A DNA stretch of 12,843 nt from Acidobacteriota bacterium. GTDB taxonomy: Bacteria > Acidobacteriota > Terriglobia > Acidiferrales > UBA7541. The notes beneath the pieces are model-generated. The model did not search any database. It was given only the letters and a program-made list of their open reading frames with translations, and was not told the DNA's origin. The stretch covers positions 6,096 through 18,938 of the forward strand of contig PLZZ01000142.1 in NCBI GenBank assembly GCA_003153585.1, read 5' to 3'. Positions within the stretch are counted from its first letter, which is position 1; every line of letters starts with the position of its first letter. Below are positions 6,780 through 12,843 of this stretch, in pieces. A program made the position numbers and the translations under genes.

Positions 6780-7117
6780 TGACGGAAGATCTCTACGCAA
6801 ACATGGAAGTGGCGCCAGGCGAAGTGAAAGACATGCTCGCGCGAGGCGAGAAGCTACTTTTCGTAGACGTCCGCGAAAAATGGGAGTACGACACTACGCA
6901 CATTGAAGGCTCGGTGCTGATTCCGCTGCGCGAGATCCCGGCGAATCTGGCGCGGCTGGAAGCAGCGAGTGAGCTTGTGCTGTTCTGCCACCACGGGATG
7001 AGAAGTTTGGATGCCGCAGCGTGGTTGCGCTCGCAAGGCGTGGAAGGCGCGCGGTCGATGGCCGGCGGAATTGACCGCTGGTCCGCCGAGATCGATCCGA
7101 ACGTACCGCGGTATTGA
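6779..7117 (+). CDS. Single-domain rhodanese (sulfurtransferase)
   Basis: A 112-residue rhodanese homology domain. It shows LFVDVREKWEYDTTHIEGSVLIPL (residues 27-50) and the active-site loop CHHGMRS at 70-76, with C70 as the persulfide-bearing cysteine, then GGIDRWS near the end. It would carry or transfer sulfane sulfur in the cytoplasm. Its ATG overlaps the stop of the CoA-transferase alpha subunit by one base (TGATG), so the two are translationally coupled. The frame is open further upstream, but that part is a shadow of the alpha-subunit gene. The loop is typical of stand-alone rhodaneses and of those fused to MoeB-like proteins. No direct role in aromatic catabolism is evident. Confidence 0.88.
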   Translation: MTEDLYANMEVAPGEVKDMLARGEKLLFVDVREKWEYDTTHIEGSVLIPLREIPANLARLEAASELVLFCHHGMRSLDAAAWLRSQGVEGARSMAGGIDRWSAEIDPNVPRY

Positions 7118-7145
7118 AGGCGAAGTTTTGCGCGAGGAATCAACC

Positions 7146-7538
7146 ATGGCCGTTAAGAAAGCTACTAGGAAAGCGCCGAGTCGCGGGGCCAAAGCCGGAA
7201 AGAAAGTTCAATTCCTGCATAAGCCTTCGTGCACGACCTGCCGCAAAGCGCGGGCCTACATGGAAAACCTAGGTTTCGGCATGCATTTTCGCGATCTGGG
7301 GAAAGAGCGATTGAGCGCGGCGGAACTCGAAAAGTTGATCGGCGACCGCGATCACGTACCATTTCTGAACACGCGCAACGAGCTTTACCGTAGGAAGAAA
7401 ATGAAGGACCATCCGCCGTCGCGCAACGAAGCAATTCGGATGATGGCGGAAGAACCGAATTTGATTCGGCGTCCGGTAATTGTCGCGGGCGGCCGTGTGG
7501 TCCTCGGATTCGATCAACAGGGGATTGATCGAATTTAG
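7146..7538 (+). CDS. ArsC/Spx-family thioredoxin-fold protein
   Basis: A 130-residue protein. A basic N-terminal extension of about 20 residues (MAVKKATRKAPSRGAKAGKK) precedes a thioredoxin-like ArsC/Spx fold starting KVQFLHKPSCTTCRKA, with the redox pair C29-x-x-C32 in the position of the catalytic Cys of ArsC and the CxxC of Spx. The family Arg-Pro signature follows as LIRRPVIVAGG. It may be an arsenate reductase-like or a thiol-disulfide sensor protein; the CxxC favours an Spx-like redox role, though Spx-type RNA-polymerase contacts cannot be judged here. AGGA lies seven bases before the ATG. It follows the rhodanese by 28 bp, giving a small pair of sulfur/thiol genes inside the catabolic run. 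Confidence 0.78.
   Translation: MAVKKATRKAPSRGAKAGKKVQFLHKPSCTTCRKARAYMENLGFGMHFRDLGKERLSAAELEKLIGDRDHVPFLNTRNELYRRKKMKDHPPSRNEAIRMMAEEPNLIRRPVIVAGGRVVLGFDQQGIDRI
7508..7534. repeat. Perfect 10-bp inverted repeat (hairpin) at the end of the ArsC/Spx-like gene
   Basis: ATTCGATCAA at 7508-7517 and TTGATCGAAT at 7525-7534 are exact reverse complements, separated by a 7-base loop. The repeat ends one base before the TAG stop codon of the gene. It could be an RNA hairpin that slows or ends transcription or protects the 3' end, or a protein-binding palindrome. It has no T-run directly behind it, so it is not a classical terminator by itself. Confidence 0.55.
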
Positions 7539-7539
7539 C

Positions 7540-7559
7540 CGCAGAGTGAACTGCGTTTT
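7540..7559 (+). terminator. Weak intrinsic-terminator-like hairpin
   Basis: CGCAG (7540-7544) and CTGCG (7551-7555) form a 5-bp stem with a 6-base loop, followed immediately by TTTT. The stem is short, so termination would be partial at best. It lies just after the stop codon of the ArsC/Spx-like gene and the larger 7508-7534 inverted repeat, in the only gap of the catabolic run that contains such structures. Confidence 0.3.
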
Positions 7560-7586
7560 GCAGCACGTTGTCGGGGGAAACTGAGC

Positions 7587-8435
7587 TTGCCGCCAATTAT
7601 AGACATTCATATTCACGTGCAGCCCAACGACGCGATCAAGCCGGAAGCTCGTGAATTAATTCGCCGGGGACGCCGGGACTACGACGAGGTGCTGAAGTTC
7701 GGGGAGAGCGCCAAAGAATTCCTGAAGTTTTTAGATGAGGCGGAAATCGAGCGAGCGGGAATCATCAACTACGTCAGCCCGGACGTGATTGGATACACCG
7801 CGGAAGTCAACGATTGGGTGGCAAACTATTGTTCCGCTGATCCGCGGCGCCTGCTTGCGTTCGGTTCCGTGCATCCAAAATATATTTTCGATGCGCGCGC
7901 GGAAGTGACCCGGCTGAAAAAACTTGGCATTCGCGGGTTAAAAGTTCACCCCTCCCATCAATTGTTCGCGCCTAACGAATATCGCAACGGCCTGGGGCCT
8001 TTGCGCGCGATGTACGAGAGAGCGGAAGAAGTTGGCCTGCCGGTGATGATTCACACAGGCACATCGATTTTCCCCGGCGCGCGAAACGTGTACGCGCAGC
8101 CTATGCTGGCTGACGATGTCGGCGTGGATTTTCCCAACTTGGTCGTAATCCTGGCGCATGGCGGGCGCCCGCTGTGGATGAACGAGGCTTTTTTTCTCGT
8201 TCGCCGGCACAAGAACATGTACATGGATATCTCCGGGATACCTCCGCAAAAACTGCTGGAACATTTTCCTCGAATCGAGGAGATTGCGGACAAAGTTCTG
8301 TTCGGGACGGACTGGCCGGGGCCTGGTGTTCCCGGAGTGCGGGGAAACATCGAGAAGTTTCGCGCGCTGGCAATATCGCCGGACGCGCAGCAGAAGATTC
8401 TGTACGATAATGCAGCGCGGCTTTTTCCAGTTTGA
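7587..8435 (+). CDS. Amidohydrolase-superfamily metal-dependent hydrolase or decarboxylase (Amidohydro_2 type)
   Basis: A 282-residue TIM-barrel metalloenzyme. Probable metal and catalytic residues are H8 and H10 (IDIHIHV, end of strand 1), H156 (VMIHTGTS), H191 (VILAHGGRP) and D242 (FGTDWPG). This set is that of the family of ACMSD, resorcylate decarboxylase and related hydrolases. GLKVHPSHQLFAPN (118-130) lies in the central barrel. Members decarboxylate aromatic acids or hydrolyse C-N, C-O and some C-C bonds. The start is TTG at 7587 with a GGGGGA Shine-Dalgarno upstream; no ATG precedes the HxH motif. It sits between the CoA-transferase/redox genes and the acyl-CoA dehydrogenase, so a role in the same pathway, for example ring hydrolysis or decarboxylation, is possible but unproven. 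Confidence 0.82.
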   Translation: MPPIIDIHIHVQPNDAIKPEARELIRRGRRDYDEVLKFGESAKEFLKFLDEAEIERAGIINYVSPDVIGYTAEVNDWVANYCSADPRRLLAFGSVHPKYIFDARAEVTRLKKLGIRGLKVHPSHQLFAPNEYRNGLGPLRAMYERAEEVGLPVMIHTGTSIFPGARNVYAQPMLADDVGVDFPNLVVILAHGGRPLWMNEAFFLVRRHKNMYMDISGIPPQKLLEHFPRIEEIADKVLFGTDWPGPGVPGVRGNIEKFRALAISPDAQQKILYDNAARLFPV

Positions 8436-8448
8436 GCGAGGTCTGTGA

Positions 8449-9318
8449 ATGGACATAAAAACCATCGGAGTGATTGGCGCGGGAACGATGGGGCGAGGAA
8501 TTGCGTACGCGGCGGCCTTTGGCGGATACCGCACGGTGCTCGAAGACGTTTCTCCTGAAATGCGCGAGCAAGGCGCCGCCTATGTTTCTCAAACGCTGGA
8601 AGATGGAGTATCGCGTGGAAAGGTGACGCCGCAGCAGAAAGAGTCGGCGCTTAGAAATCTTACGACCGCGCGTTCGGTGGAGGACGTTTGCCGCGAAGCG
8701 GATCTTCTGATCGAAGCTGTTCCGGAAGAAATGGAAGTGAAGCTCGAGATTTTCACCATCTTCGACAAGTTCGCGAAGCCCGGCGCGATTCTGGCCAGCA
8801 ACACCTCTTCGCTTTCCATCACGGAAATGGCGTCCATTACGTTTCGCGCGGAAGATTGCATCGGCATGCATTTTTTCAATCCCGTGCCGAAGATGAAATT
8901 GCTGGAAGTCGTGCGCGCGCTGGAAACTTCTGAAGCGACCCTGCAGGCGTGCGTGGAAGTGGGACGCCGGATGGGCAAGGAAGTGGTGGTGATACGCGAA
9001 TCGCCGGGATTCGTCACCAGCCGCATCAACGCCATGATTGGCAACGAAGCTTTTTACATGCTGCAGGAAGGCGTGGCCAGCGCCGAGGACATCGATAAGG
9101 CTCTGAAATTGGGACTGAATCATCCGATGGGCCCGTTTGAGCTTGTGGACCTGGTGGGTTTGGATGTGCGCCTTAATATTCTGGAATACTTGCACAAAAC
9201 GCTGGGAGAAAAATACCGGCCGTGCCCGCTGCTGGCGCAGTATGTGAAGGCGGGGCGTACCGGGCGGAAGTCAGGCCGCGGCGTGTACGAATACGCAAAA
9301 GACGCGGCAAAGAAATAA
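8449..9318 (+). CDS. 3-hydroxyacyl-CoA dehydrogenase (PaaH/FadB2-like, single function)
   Basis: A 289-residue NAD-dependent dehydrogenase. The Rossmann motif is GVIGAGTMGRGIA (residues 7-19). Active-site residues are S120 (SNTSS), H141 (GMHFFNPVPKMKLLEVV) and E153, spaced as in the human enzyme. The asparagine that usually completes the site (VNR) is serine here, S191 in GFVTSRI. The C-terminal dimer and substrate domain starts at about 187 and contains GLNHPMGPFELVD. It oxidises 3-hydroxyacyl-CoA to 3-oxoacyl-CoA, the step after the hydratase in beta-oxidation and in phenylacetate-type pathways. GAGGT six bases before the ATG is a good Shine-Dalgarno. It is the last catabolic gene of the run. 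No thiolase lies in the window. Confidence 0.9.
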   Translation: MDIKTIGVIGAGTMGRGIAYAAAFGGYRTVLEDVSPEMREQGAAYVSQTLEDGVSRGKVTPQQKESALRNLTTARSVEDVCREADLLIEAVPEEMEVKLEIFTIFDKFAKPGAILASNTSSLSITEMASITFRAEDCIGMHFFNPVPKMKLLEVVRALETSEATLQACVEVGRRMGKEVVVIRESPGFVTSRINAMIGNEAFYMLQEGVASAEDIDKALKLGLNHPMGPFELVDLVGLDVRLNILEYLHKTLGEKYRPCPLLAQYVKAGRTGRKSGRGVYEYAKDAAKK

Positions 9319-9364
9319 TTCTGCAGCTTCAATGCAATACTCGCTGGGAAGGATTTTCTTGAAG

Positions 9365-9895
9365 ATGAACATTGCCGATCGGATTGAAATTATCGAAGGC
9401 GACCTGACCGAGATGGACGTGGACGCCATTGTGAATGCTGCGAACAACGATTTGCAACTGGGAGGCGGCGTTGCGGGAGCGATCCGCCGAAAGGGCGGCC
9501 CCGAAATCCAAAAAGAATGCGATGCCATCGGCCAGGTGCCGGTGGGTGGCGCGGCAATCACCACGGGCGGAAAGTTAAAAGCTCGCTACGTGATACACGC
9601 TGCGAGCATGCAGCTTGGCGGAAAAACGTCCGCGCACTCGTTGCGCAGCTCCACGGCGCATTCGCTGCGAATTGCGGCGCAAAAGGGACTCAAGACCATC
9701 GCCTTTCCAGCGGTGGGGACGGGCATCGCGGAATTTCCGCTGCGCGAATGCGCCGAAATTATGCTGCGTGAAGTGGCCAAGCATTTCGAGCAGCCTACAT
9801 CGCTCGAGAAGATCGATTTCGTTCTGTTCGACAAAGAGGCGCTGAAAAGCTTTGCAAGCGTATGGACGGAACTGCAGGCCAAGAGCTTTCTATGA
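9365..9895 (+). CDS. Macro-domain protein (ADP-ribose binding or hydrolysing)
   Basis: A 176-residue stand-alone macro domain. Key segments are IEGDLTEMDVDAIVNAANN (residues 10-28), LGGGVAGAI (32-40, phosphate loop 1) and FPAVGTGIAEFP (114-125, phosphate loop 2), which bind ADP-ribose; VIHAA at 76-80 is also typical. Members remove ADP-ribose from proteins or nucleic acids or deacetylate O-acetyl-ADP-ribose. The frame is open from an ATG at 9332, but AAGGA at 9349-9353 points to TTG 9359 (spacing 5) or ATG 9365 (spacing 11); I give the ATG, which puts the domain at the N-terminus. Its stop overlaps the next start by four bases. No ADP-ribosyltransferase or antitoxin partner is visible nearby. 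Confidence 0.85.
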   Translation: MNIADRIEIIEGDLTEMDVDAIVNAANNDLQLGGGVAGAIRRKGGPEIQKECDAIGQVPVGGAAITTGGKLKARYVIHAASMQLGGKTSAHSLRSSTAHSLRIAAQKGLKTIAFPAVGTGIAEFPLRECAEIMLREVAKHFEQPTSLEKIDFVLFDKEALKSFASVWTELQAKSFL

Positions 9896-10164
9896 GCGAA
9901 TTGCTCGCAGATAAGGTGCGGCATCAGCTCGTGCGTTACGAGCATCCGCTTTTTGATTTTGAAGCGCGCTCTGCGGAAGGTGGCGTGGAAGTAGAGATCC
10001 GCTACAAACCCACAAACGCGGAAGTGCACAATTATACTTTCAAGCTCCAGCCGCGCGAAATTGAACATTCGCAATTTCCATGGACTTTCCAAAAACAACT
10101 CTACGACTGCCTGCACGATTACATCATCGAGATGTTTACGCGCAACCCGCAGCGCGTGAATTGA
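9892..10164 (+). CDS. Conserved-looking hypothetical protein, 90 residues
   Basis: I do not recognise this protein. The ATG at 9892 overlaps the stop of the macro-domain gene (ATGA), and its own TGA overlaps the next ATG by one base (TGATG), so its reading frame is fixed from both sides and it is very likely translated. It is acidic to neutral with no membrane segment or signal peptide. The first two thirds look like short beta strands (VEVEIRYKP, HNYTFKLQP), and the last third is a likely helix rich in aromatic residues (WTFQKQLYDCLHDYIIEMF). It may act with the macro-domain protein or the methyltransferase, but the sequence gives no function. Confidence 0.72.
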   Translation: MSELLADKVRHQLVRYEHPLFDFEARSAEGGVEVEIRYKPTNAEVHNYTFKLQPREIEHSQFPWTFQKQLYDCLHDYIIEMFTRNPQRVN

Positions 10165-11297
10165 TGGCCTCGCGCAGCGAGCCGACGCCGCTCGCACGCA
10201 TCCTCGCGGAGCGGATTCGTTCGCATGGCCCGATCACATTTGCCGAATATATGGAGGCGTGCCTCTATCACCCGGTGCACGGGTATTACACCAAAGCGGA
10301 ACGGCAGCCCGGGCGCGATTATTTTACGAGCGCGGACGCAAGGCCGCTTTTTGGGCGGCTCTTAACGCGGCAATTACAGGAAATGTGGTGCGTGCTTGGA
10401 CGCCCAGATTCATTCCAGCTTGTGGAAGCCGGAGCCGGGACAGGCCGATTGGCCAAGCAAATTCTCGATTTCACCGCCGAGGCGTGGCCTGATTTTTACC
10501 AGGCGCTACGGTTTATTGCAGTTGAACGATCAACGGCACGCCGCTCTCTGCAATCTAATGTTCTGAACGCGCACATTGCGCGAGGTAAGTTCTTGTCTCA
10601 AGACGAACTGCCGGATGAAGTCGCTTGCGGCTGCATTTTCTCAAACGAACTTATCGACGCGATGCCGGTTCATCGCCTAGTACGCGAAGGCAGCGATCTG
10701 CGCGAAATTTATGTCGGACTCGGCAGGAACGGGTTGTGCGATGAAATGGGACTGCTATCTTCGGGCGAGCTCAGCGAATATTTATCGCAACAGAACATCC
10801 ATTTGCGCGAGGGACAGCAAGCGGAAGCGAATCTTGCCGCTTGCCGCTGGATCAAACAAGCAGGGAAGCTACTCCAGCGTGGATTTATCGTAACAATTGA
10901 TTATGGGCATGAAGCACAGGAGCTTTACGACGAGCGGCATATGCGAGGCACTTTGCTTGCTTACGAGCGTCACCGAGCCGGCGAGGATTGGTTTCGCGCG
11001 CCGGGCGAACAGGATTTGACGGCGCACGTCAATTTCAGCGCGCTCGACTTATATGGGCGAAGAAGCGGACTCGTTCAAACTGGATTTATCTCTCAAAGCA
11101 AGTTTTTGCTTGCGCTCGCGCGCCACGGCAATTTTTCGGATTTGCAATCGGACGAGATGACCGAGGTGGAACAAACGCAGAGACGGCTTCTTTTCAAGAC
11201 GTTAATCAACCCGGAAGGAATGGGTGAAACTTTTCAGGTTCTCATTCAACACAAAGGAATCGAACCGGGAAATCTCGCCGGACTTCAACCACTCTAG
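10164..11297 (+). CDS. MidA/NDUFAF7-family SAM-dependent methyltransferase (COG1565, DUF185)
   Basis: A 377-residue member of the class-I methyltransferase family of mitochondrial NDUFAF7/MidA, which methylates an arginine of a complex I subunit in eukaryotes; the bacterial target is not known. Family marks: an N-terminal segment ITFAEYMEACLYHPVHGYYT, then RDYFTSADARPLFGRLL, the SAM-binding loop VEAGAGTGRLAKQIL (about residue 90), FSNELIDAMPVHRLV, IVTIDYGHEAQELYDERHMRGTL and DLTAHVNFSAL. The frame is open from 10080, but the ATG at 10164 overlaps the previous stop (TGATG) and gives the normal N-terminus. It ends a three-gene overlapping unit and converges on the M1-like gene 35 bp further on. 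I see no terminator in that gap. Confidence 0.88.
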   Translation: MASRSEPTPLARILAERIRSHGPITFAEYMEACLYHPVHGYYTKAERQPGRDYFTSADARPLFGRLLTRQLQEMWCVLGRPDSFQLVEAGAGTGRLAKQILDFTAEAWPDFYQALRFIAVERSTARRSLQSNVLNAHIARGKFLSQDELPDEVACGCIFSNELIDAMPVHRLVREGSDLREIYVGLGRNGLCDEMGLLSSGELSEYLSQQNIHLREGQQAEANLAACRWIKQAGKLLQRGFIVTIDYGHEAQELYDERHMRGTLLAYERHRAGEDWFRAPGEQDLTAHVNFSALDLYGRRSGLVQTGFISQSKFLLALARHGNFSDLQSDEMTEVEQTQRRLLFKTLINPEGMGETFQVLIQHKGIEPGNLAGLQPL

Positions 11298-11332
11298 TCC
11301 GCCAACTCCGAATATTCCAGTTTCCCTCAGCT

Positions 11333-12843
11333 CTATGGGCGTTTCTTGAGGACCGGCTTGTCCGGGTCGGCGGCAGCGGGCGCGTTTGCAGCAGGGGCAG
11401 CGGGGGTTGCACCGGCGGGCGCGGCGTCCGCGACGGCGTCGCCGGTGTACGGCCGCTGCAAATATTTTCCAGCTTCCTGCTGCGCCCCGGCGGTATCGTC
11501 ACCGAGATGCTGCGCTAAACTGTACTCGTTGACGGCGCGTTCGCGCTGGCCGAGAATATCGTAAATTTTTCCGATATAAATGTGGCACCACACGTCGACC
11601 CACTTGGGGTCCAGGTCGCCGCCGAGCGCGGCGCGAAAGGCATTCGCAGCGGACTGAAAGTTTTTCTGGTTAAACATAGCTTCGCCCATGCGGAAATGAG
11701 CGAGCGAGTTGCTGGATTGAAGATCCAGAGCGTGCTGATATTCCTGGATAGCCTCGTAGTATTGGCCGTTTTCGGCGAAGCCTTCGCCTCTTGCAACGAA
11801 CGCGCGGATTCGCAAACGCGGACTGGACTTCAGCATATTATTATTGGGATCGATCACGATTCCGTACGGCTTTGGCCGGCCGAACGTGTCGATCTCGAAT
11901 GCCTGCGTTGTTCCGGTCACCAGGATCTTCTTGTATTCTGGGTTTCCTTCCGTGTCCACGCGGATTTCAACCGGCATGCGAAATGTATCGAGATCCTGGT
12001 GAATCTTGCCCACGACTTTGAAACCCTTTCTCGTGCGATAGACGATAAATTCAAGTTTGAATTCCGGAATGCCTGTTGAATTCACCCACTGCGAGAAGAA
12101 CGAAACAAGATTGATGGGCGGCTCGCCTTTCTTCGGAGGCGGAACCTTTGTGTAAGCCATCTTTTCGAAGTCGGCGATGTTCGCGTTTTTGCCTTCGTAC
12201 TTCTTATAGAACTCGTGCAGCAGCGCGGTAAAGGCATCGTCTCCGATTTCGGTGCGGAGCATGTGAAAGACCAGAGCGCCCTTGTCGGCGACCACCGATC
12301 GGTATTCGTTTGAGAATGTCTGCAAGCGGCCGGCCTGAGAAATGGGCGCGGTGTCCTCGTACATCAACGCGCCCACCGCAAAATCTTCGAGGGCTCGGTG
12401 CAGGCCGGCGCTGCCATCGCTCTGTTCCGCATACATGGCTTCGGCATAGCGCGAGAGGCCATCCGTCAGCCAGGTATCGGACGAAGTGGCGGGAAGGACG
12501 CGGTCACCCCACCACTGTTGCGATGCGAGTTGGGAGATCATTCGATCGTTGGCTTTTGTAGTCCATTGCCGGGCGCTGATCAGCAGCAATCCGGGAGCGG
12601 AATATCCGGGCAAACTACCGTCGGGCATCTGCGCGATCGTAAACGGCGGAGGCGCATTTTCTTGAAGTGGCCCGAACGCATCGGTGTAATACAAAATAAT
12701 ATGCGCCAGCGAATTTCCATACGCGGTTGCGGTGGACGCCTGGACCGGCGGCGTAAACACAGAAACGGTGATTCCTTCCGTTTGTACAGGATTGAGCTGC
12801 AACGCTCCCGCGACGAAAGTGCCTACCGGACCTGGGCGATCGT
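11333..12843 (-). CDS. M1-peptidase-like protein with degenerate active site and C-terminal TPRs (5' end missing)
   Basis: The 3' part (502 codons and the stop) of a gene running off the right edge. The frame stays open to the edge; the TTG at 12802 is only an internal leucine. The first about 300 residues resemble the catalytic and following domains of M1 aminopeptidases (QWWGD, TWLTDGLSRYAEAMYAE, KGALVFHMLRTEIGDDAF, FFSQWVNSTGIPEFKLEF). The zinc site is gone: where M1 enzymes have HExxH-x18-E, this reads QLASQ-x18-D (12518-12532 and 12461-12463), and the catalytic Tyr before the KGA motif is Ala (12287-12289). About three TPR repeats follow, then an Ala/Pro-rich tail ending KKRP. With no stop or frameshift it is probably a binding or scaffold protein. 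Localisation cannot be judged without the N-terminus. Confidence 0.83.
   Translation of the reverse strand, partial: DRPGPVGTFVAGALQLNPVQTEGITVSVFTPPVQASTATAYGNSLAHIILYYTDAFGPLQENAPPPFTIAQMPDGSLPGYSAPGLLLISARQWTTKANDRMISQLASQQWWGDRVLPATSSDTWLTDGLSRYAEAMYAEQSDGSAGLHRALEDFAVGALMYEDTAPISQAGRLQTFSNEYRSVVADKGALVFHMLRTEIGDDAFTALLHEFYKKYEGKNANIADFEKMAYTKVPPPKKGEPPINLVSFFSQWVNSTGIPEFKLEFIVYRTRKGFKVVGKIHQDLDTFRMPVEIRVDTEGNPEYKKILVTGTTQAFEIDTFGRPKPYGIVIDPNNNMLKSSPRLRIRAFVARGEGFAENGQYYEAIQEYQHALDLQSSNSLAHFRMGEAMFNQKNFQSAANAFRAALGGDLDPKWVDVWCHIYIGKIYDILGQRERAVNEYSLAQHLGDDTAGAQQEAGKYLQRPYTGDAVADAAPAGATPAAPAANAPAAADPDKPVLKKRP

Noticed and set aside
8101-9195. 364-codon minus-strand frame opposite the amidohydrolase and dehydrogenase
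   Set aside because: It spans two well-supported genes, is rich in His/Arg as expected from antisense of GC-rich codons, and has no motifs.
10080-10163. N-terminal extension of the methyltransferase
   Set aside because: It would overlap most of the last part of the 90-residue gene out of frame; the ATG at 10164 has the usual stop/start overlap and family N-terminus.
11298-11332. Possible bidirectional terminator between the converging genes
   Set aside because: Only an 8-bp GAATATTC palindrome is present, without a GC stem or T-run.
12800-12802. TTG as start codon of the M1-like gene
   Set aside because: The frame continues without stop to the window edge and the upstream residues look like normal M1-type protein, so the start is outside.

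Overview
The window looks like chromosomal DNA from a soil-type bacterium of moderately high G+C. I lean to Acidobacteriota, from the mix of gene families and the Ala/Pro-rich M1/TPR protein. That placement is inference; no rRNA, tRNA or other taxonomic marker is present. There are no mobile elements, CRISPR arrays or RNA genes, and gene density is very high. The longest stretch without a gene is 226 bp (671-896).

Left edge (1-670, minus strand): an ECF sigma factor gene. The next gene overlaps its stop codon, and only the first six codons are inside the window. They read M-N-C-K-T-I, as in a zinc-finger anti-sigma factor.

Control region (671-896): a sigma-70-like promoter (TTGACA, 17 bp, TATTCT) is followed by a dense palindromic operator built on CGAACG/CGTTCG. 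The operator lies on the predicted transcription start of a TetR-family regulator gene at 897. One register fits the Thermus PaaR consensus as I remember it, so the regulator probably controls itself and the acyl-CoA genes behind it.

Catabolic block (897-9318, all plus strand): TetR regulator, enoyl-CoA hydratase with both catalytic glutamates, Mug-type DNA glycosylase, PaaG-like crotonase with the isomerase pattern, BoxB-like diiron ring epoxidase, GctB-like and GctA-like CoA-transferase subunits, rhodanese, ArsC/Spx-like thioredoxin-fold protein, amidohydrolase, and 3-hydroxyacyl-CoA dehydrogenase. Together these suggest oxygen-dependent dearomatisation of an aromatic acyl-CoA, rearrangement of the epoxide, beta-oxidation and a CoA-handling step. 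No PaaB/C/D/E, BoxA, BoxC, PaaZ or CoA ligase is in the window. It is either a partial locus or a mixed Box/Paa-type route whose ring-opening enzyme is not obvious; the amidohydrolase and the GctAB-like pair are candidates.

Right part: a macro-domain protein, an unknown 90-residue protein and a MidA/NDUFAF7-type methyltransferase overlap one another by 1-4 bases (to 11297). Converging on them is the 3' part of an M1-peptidase-like gene with C-terminal TPRs. Its zinc-binding and catalytic residues are all replaced although the frame is intact, so it is probably a pseudoenzyme. The gene runs off the right edge.
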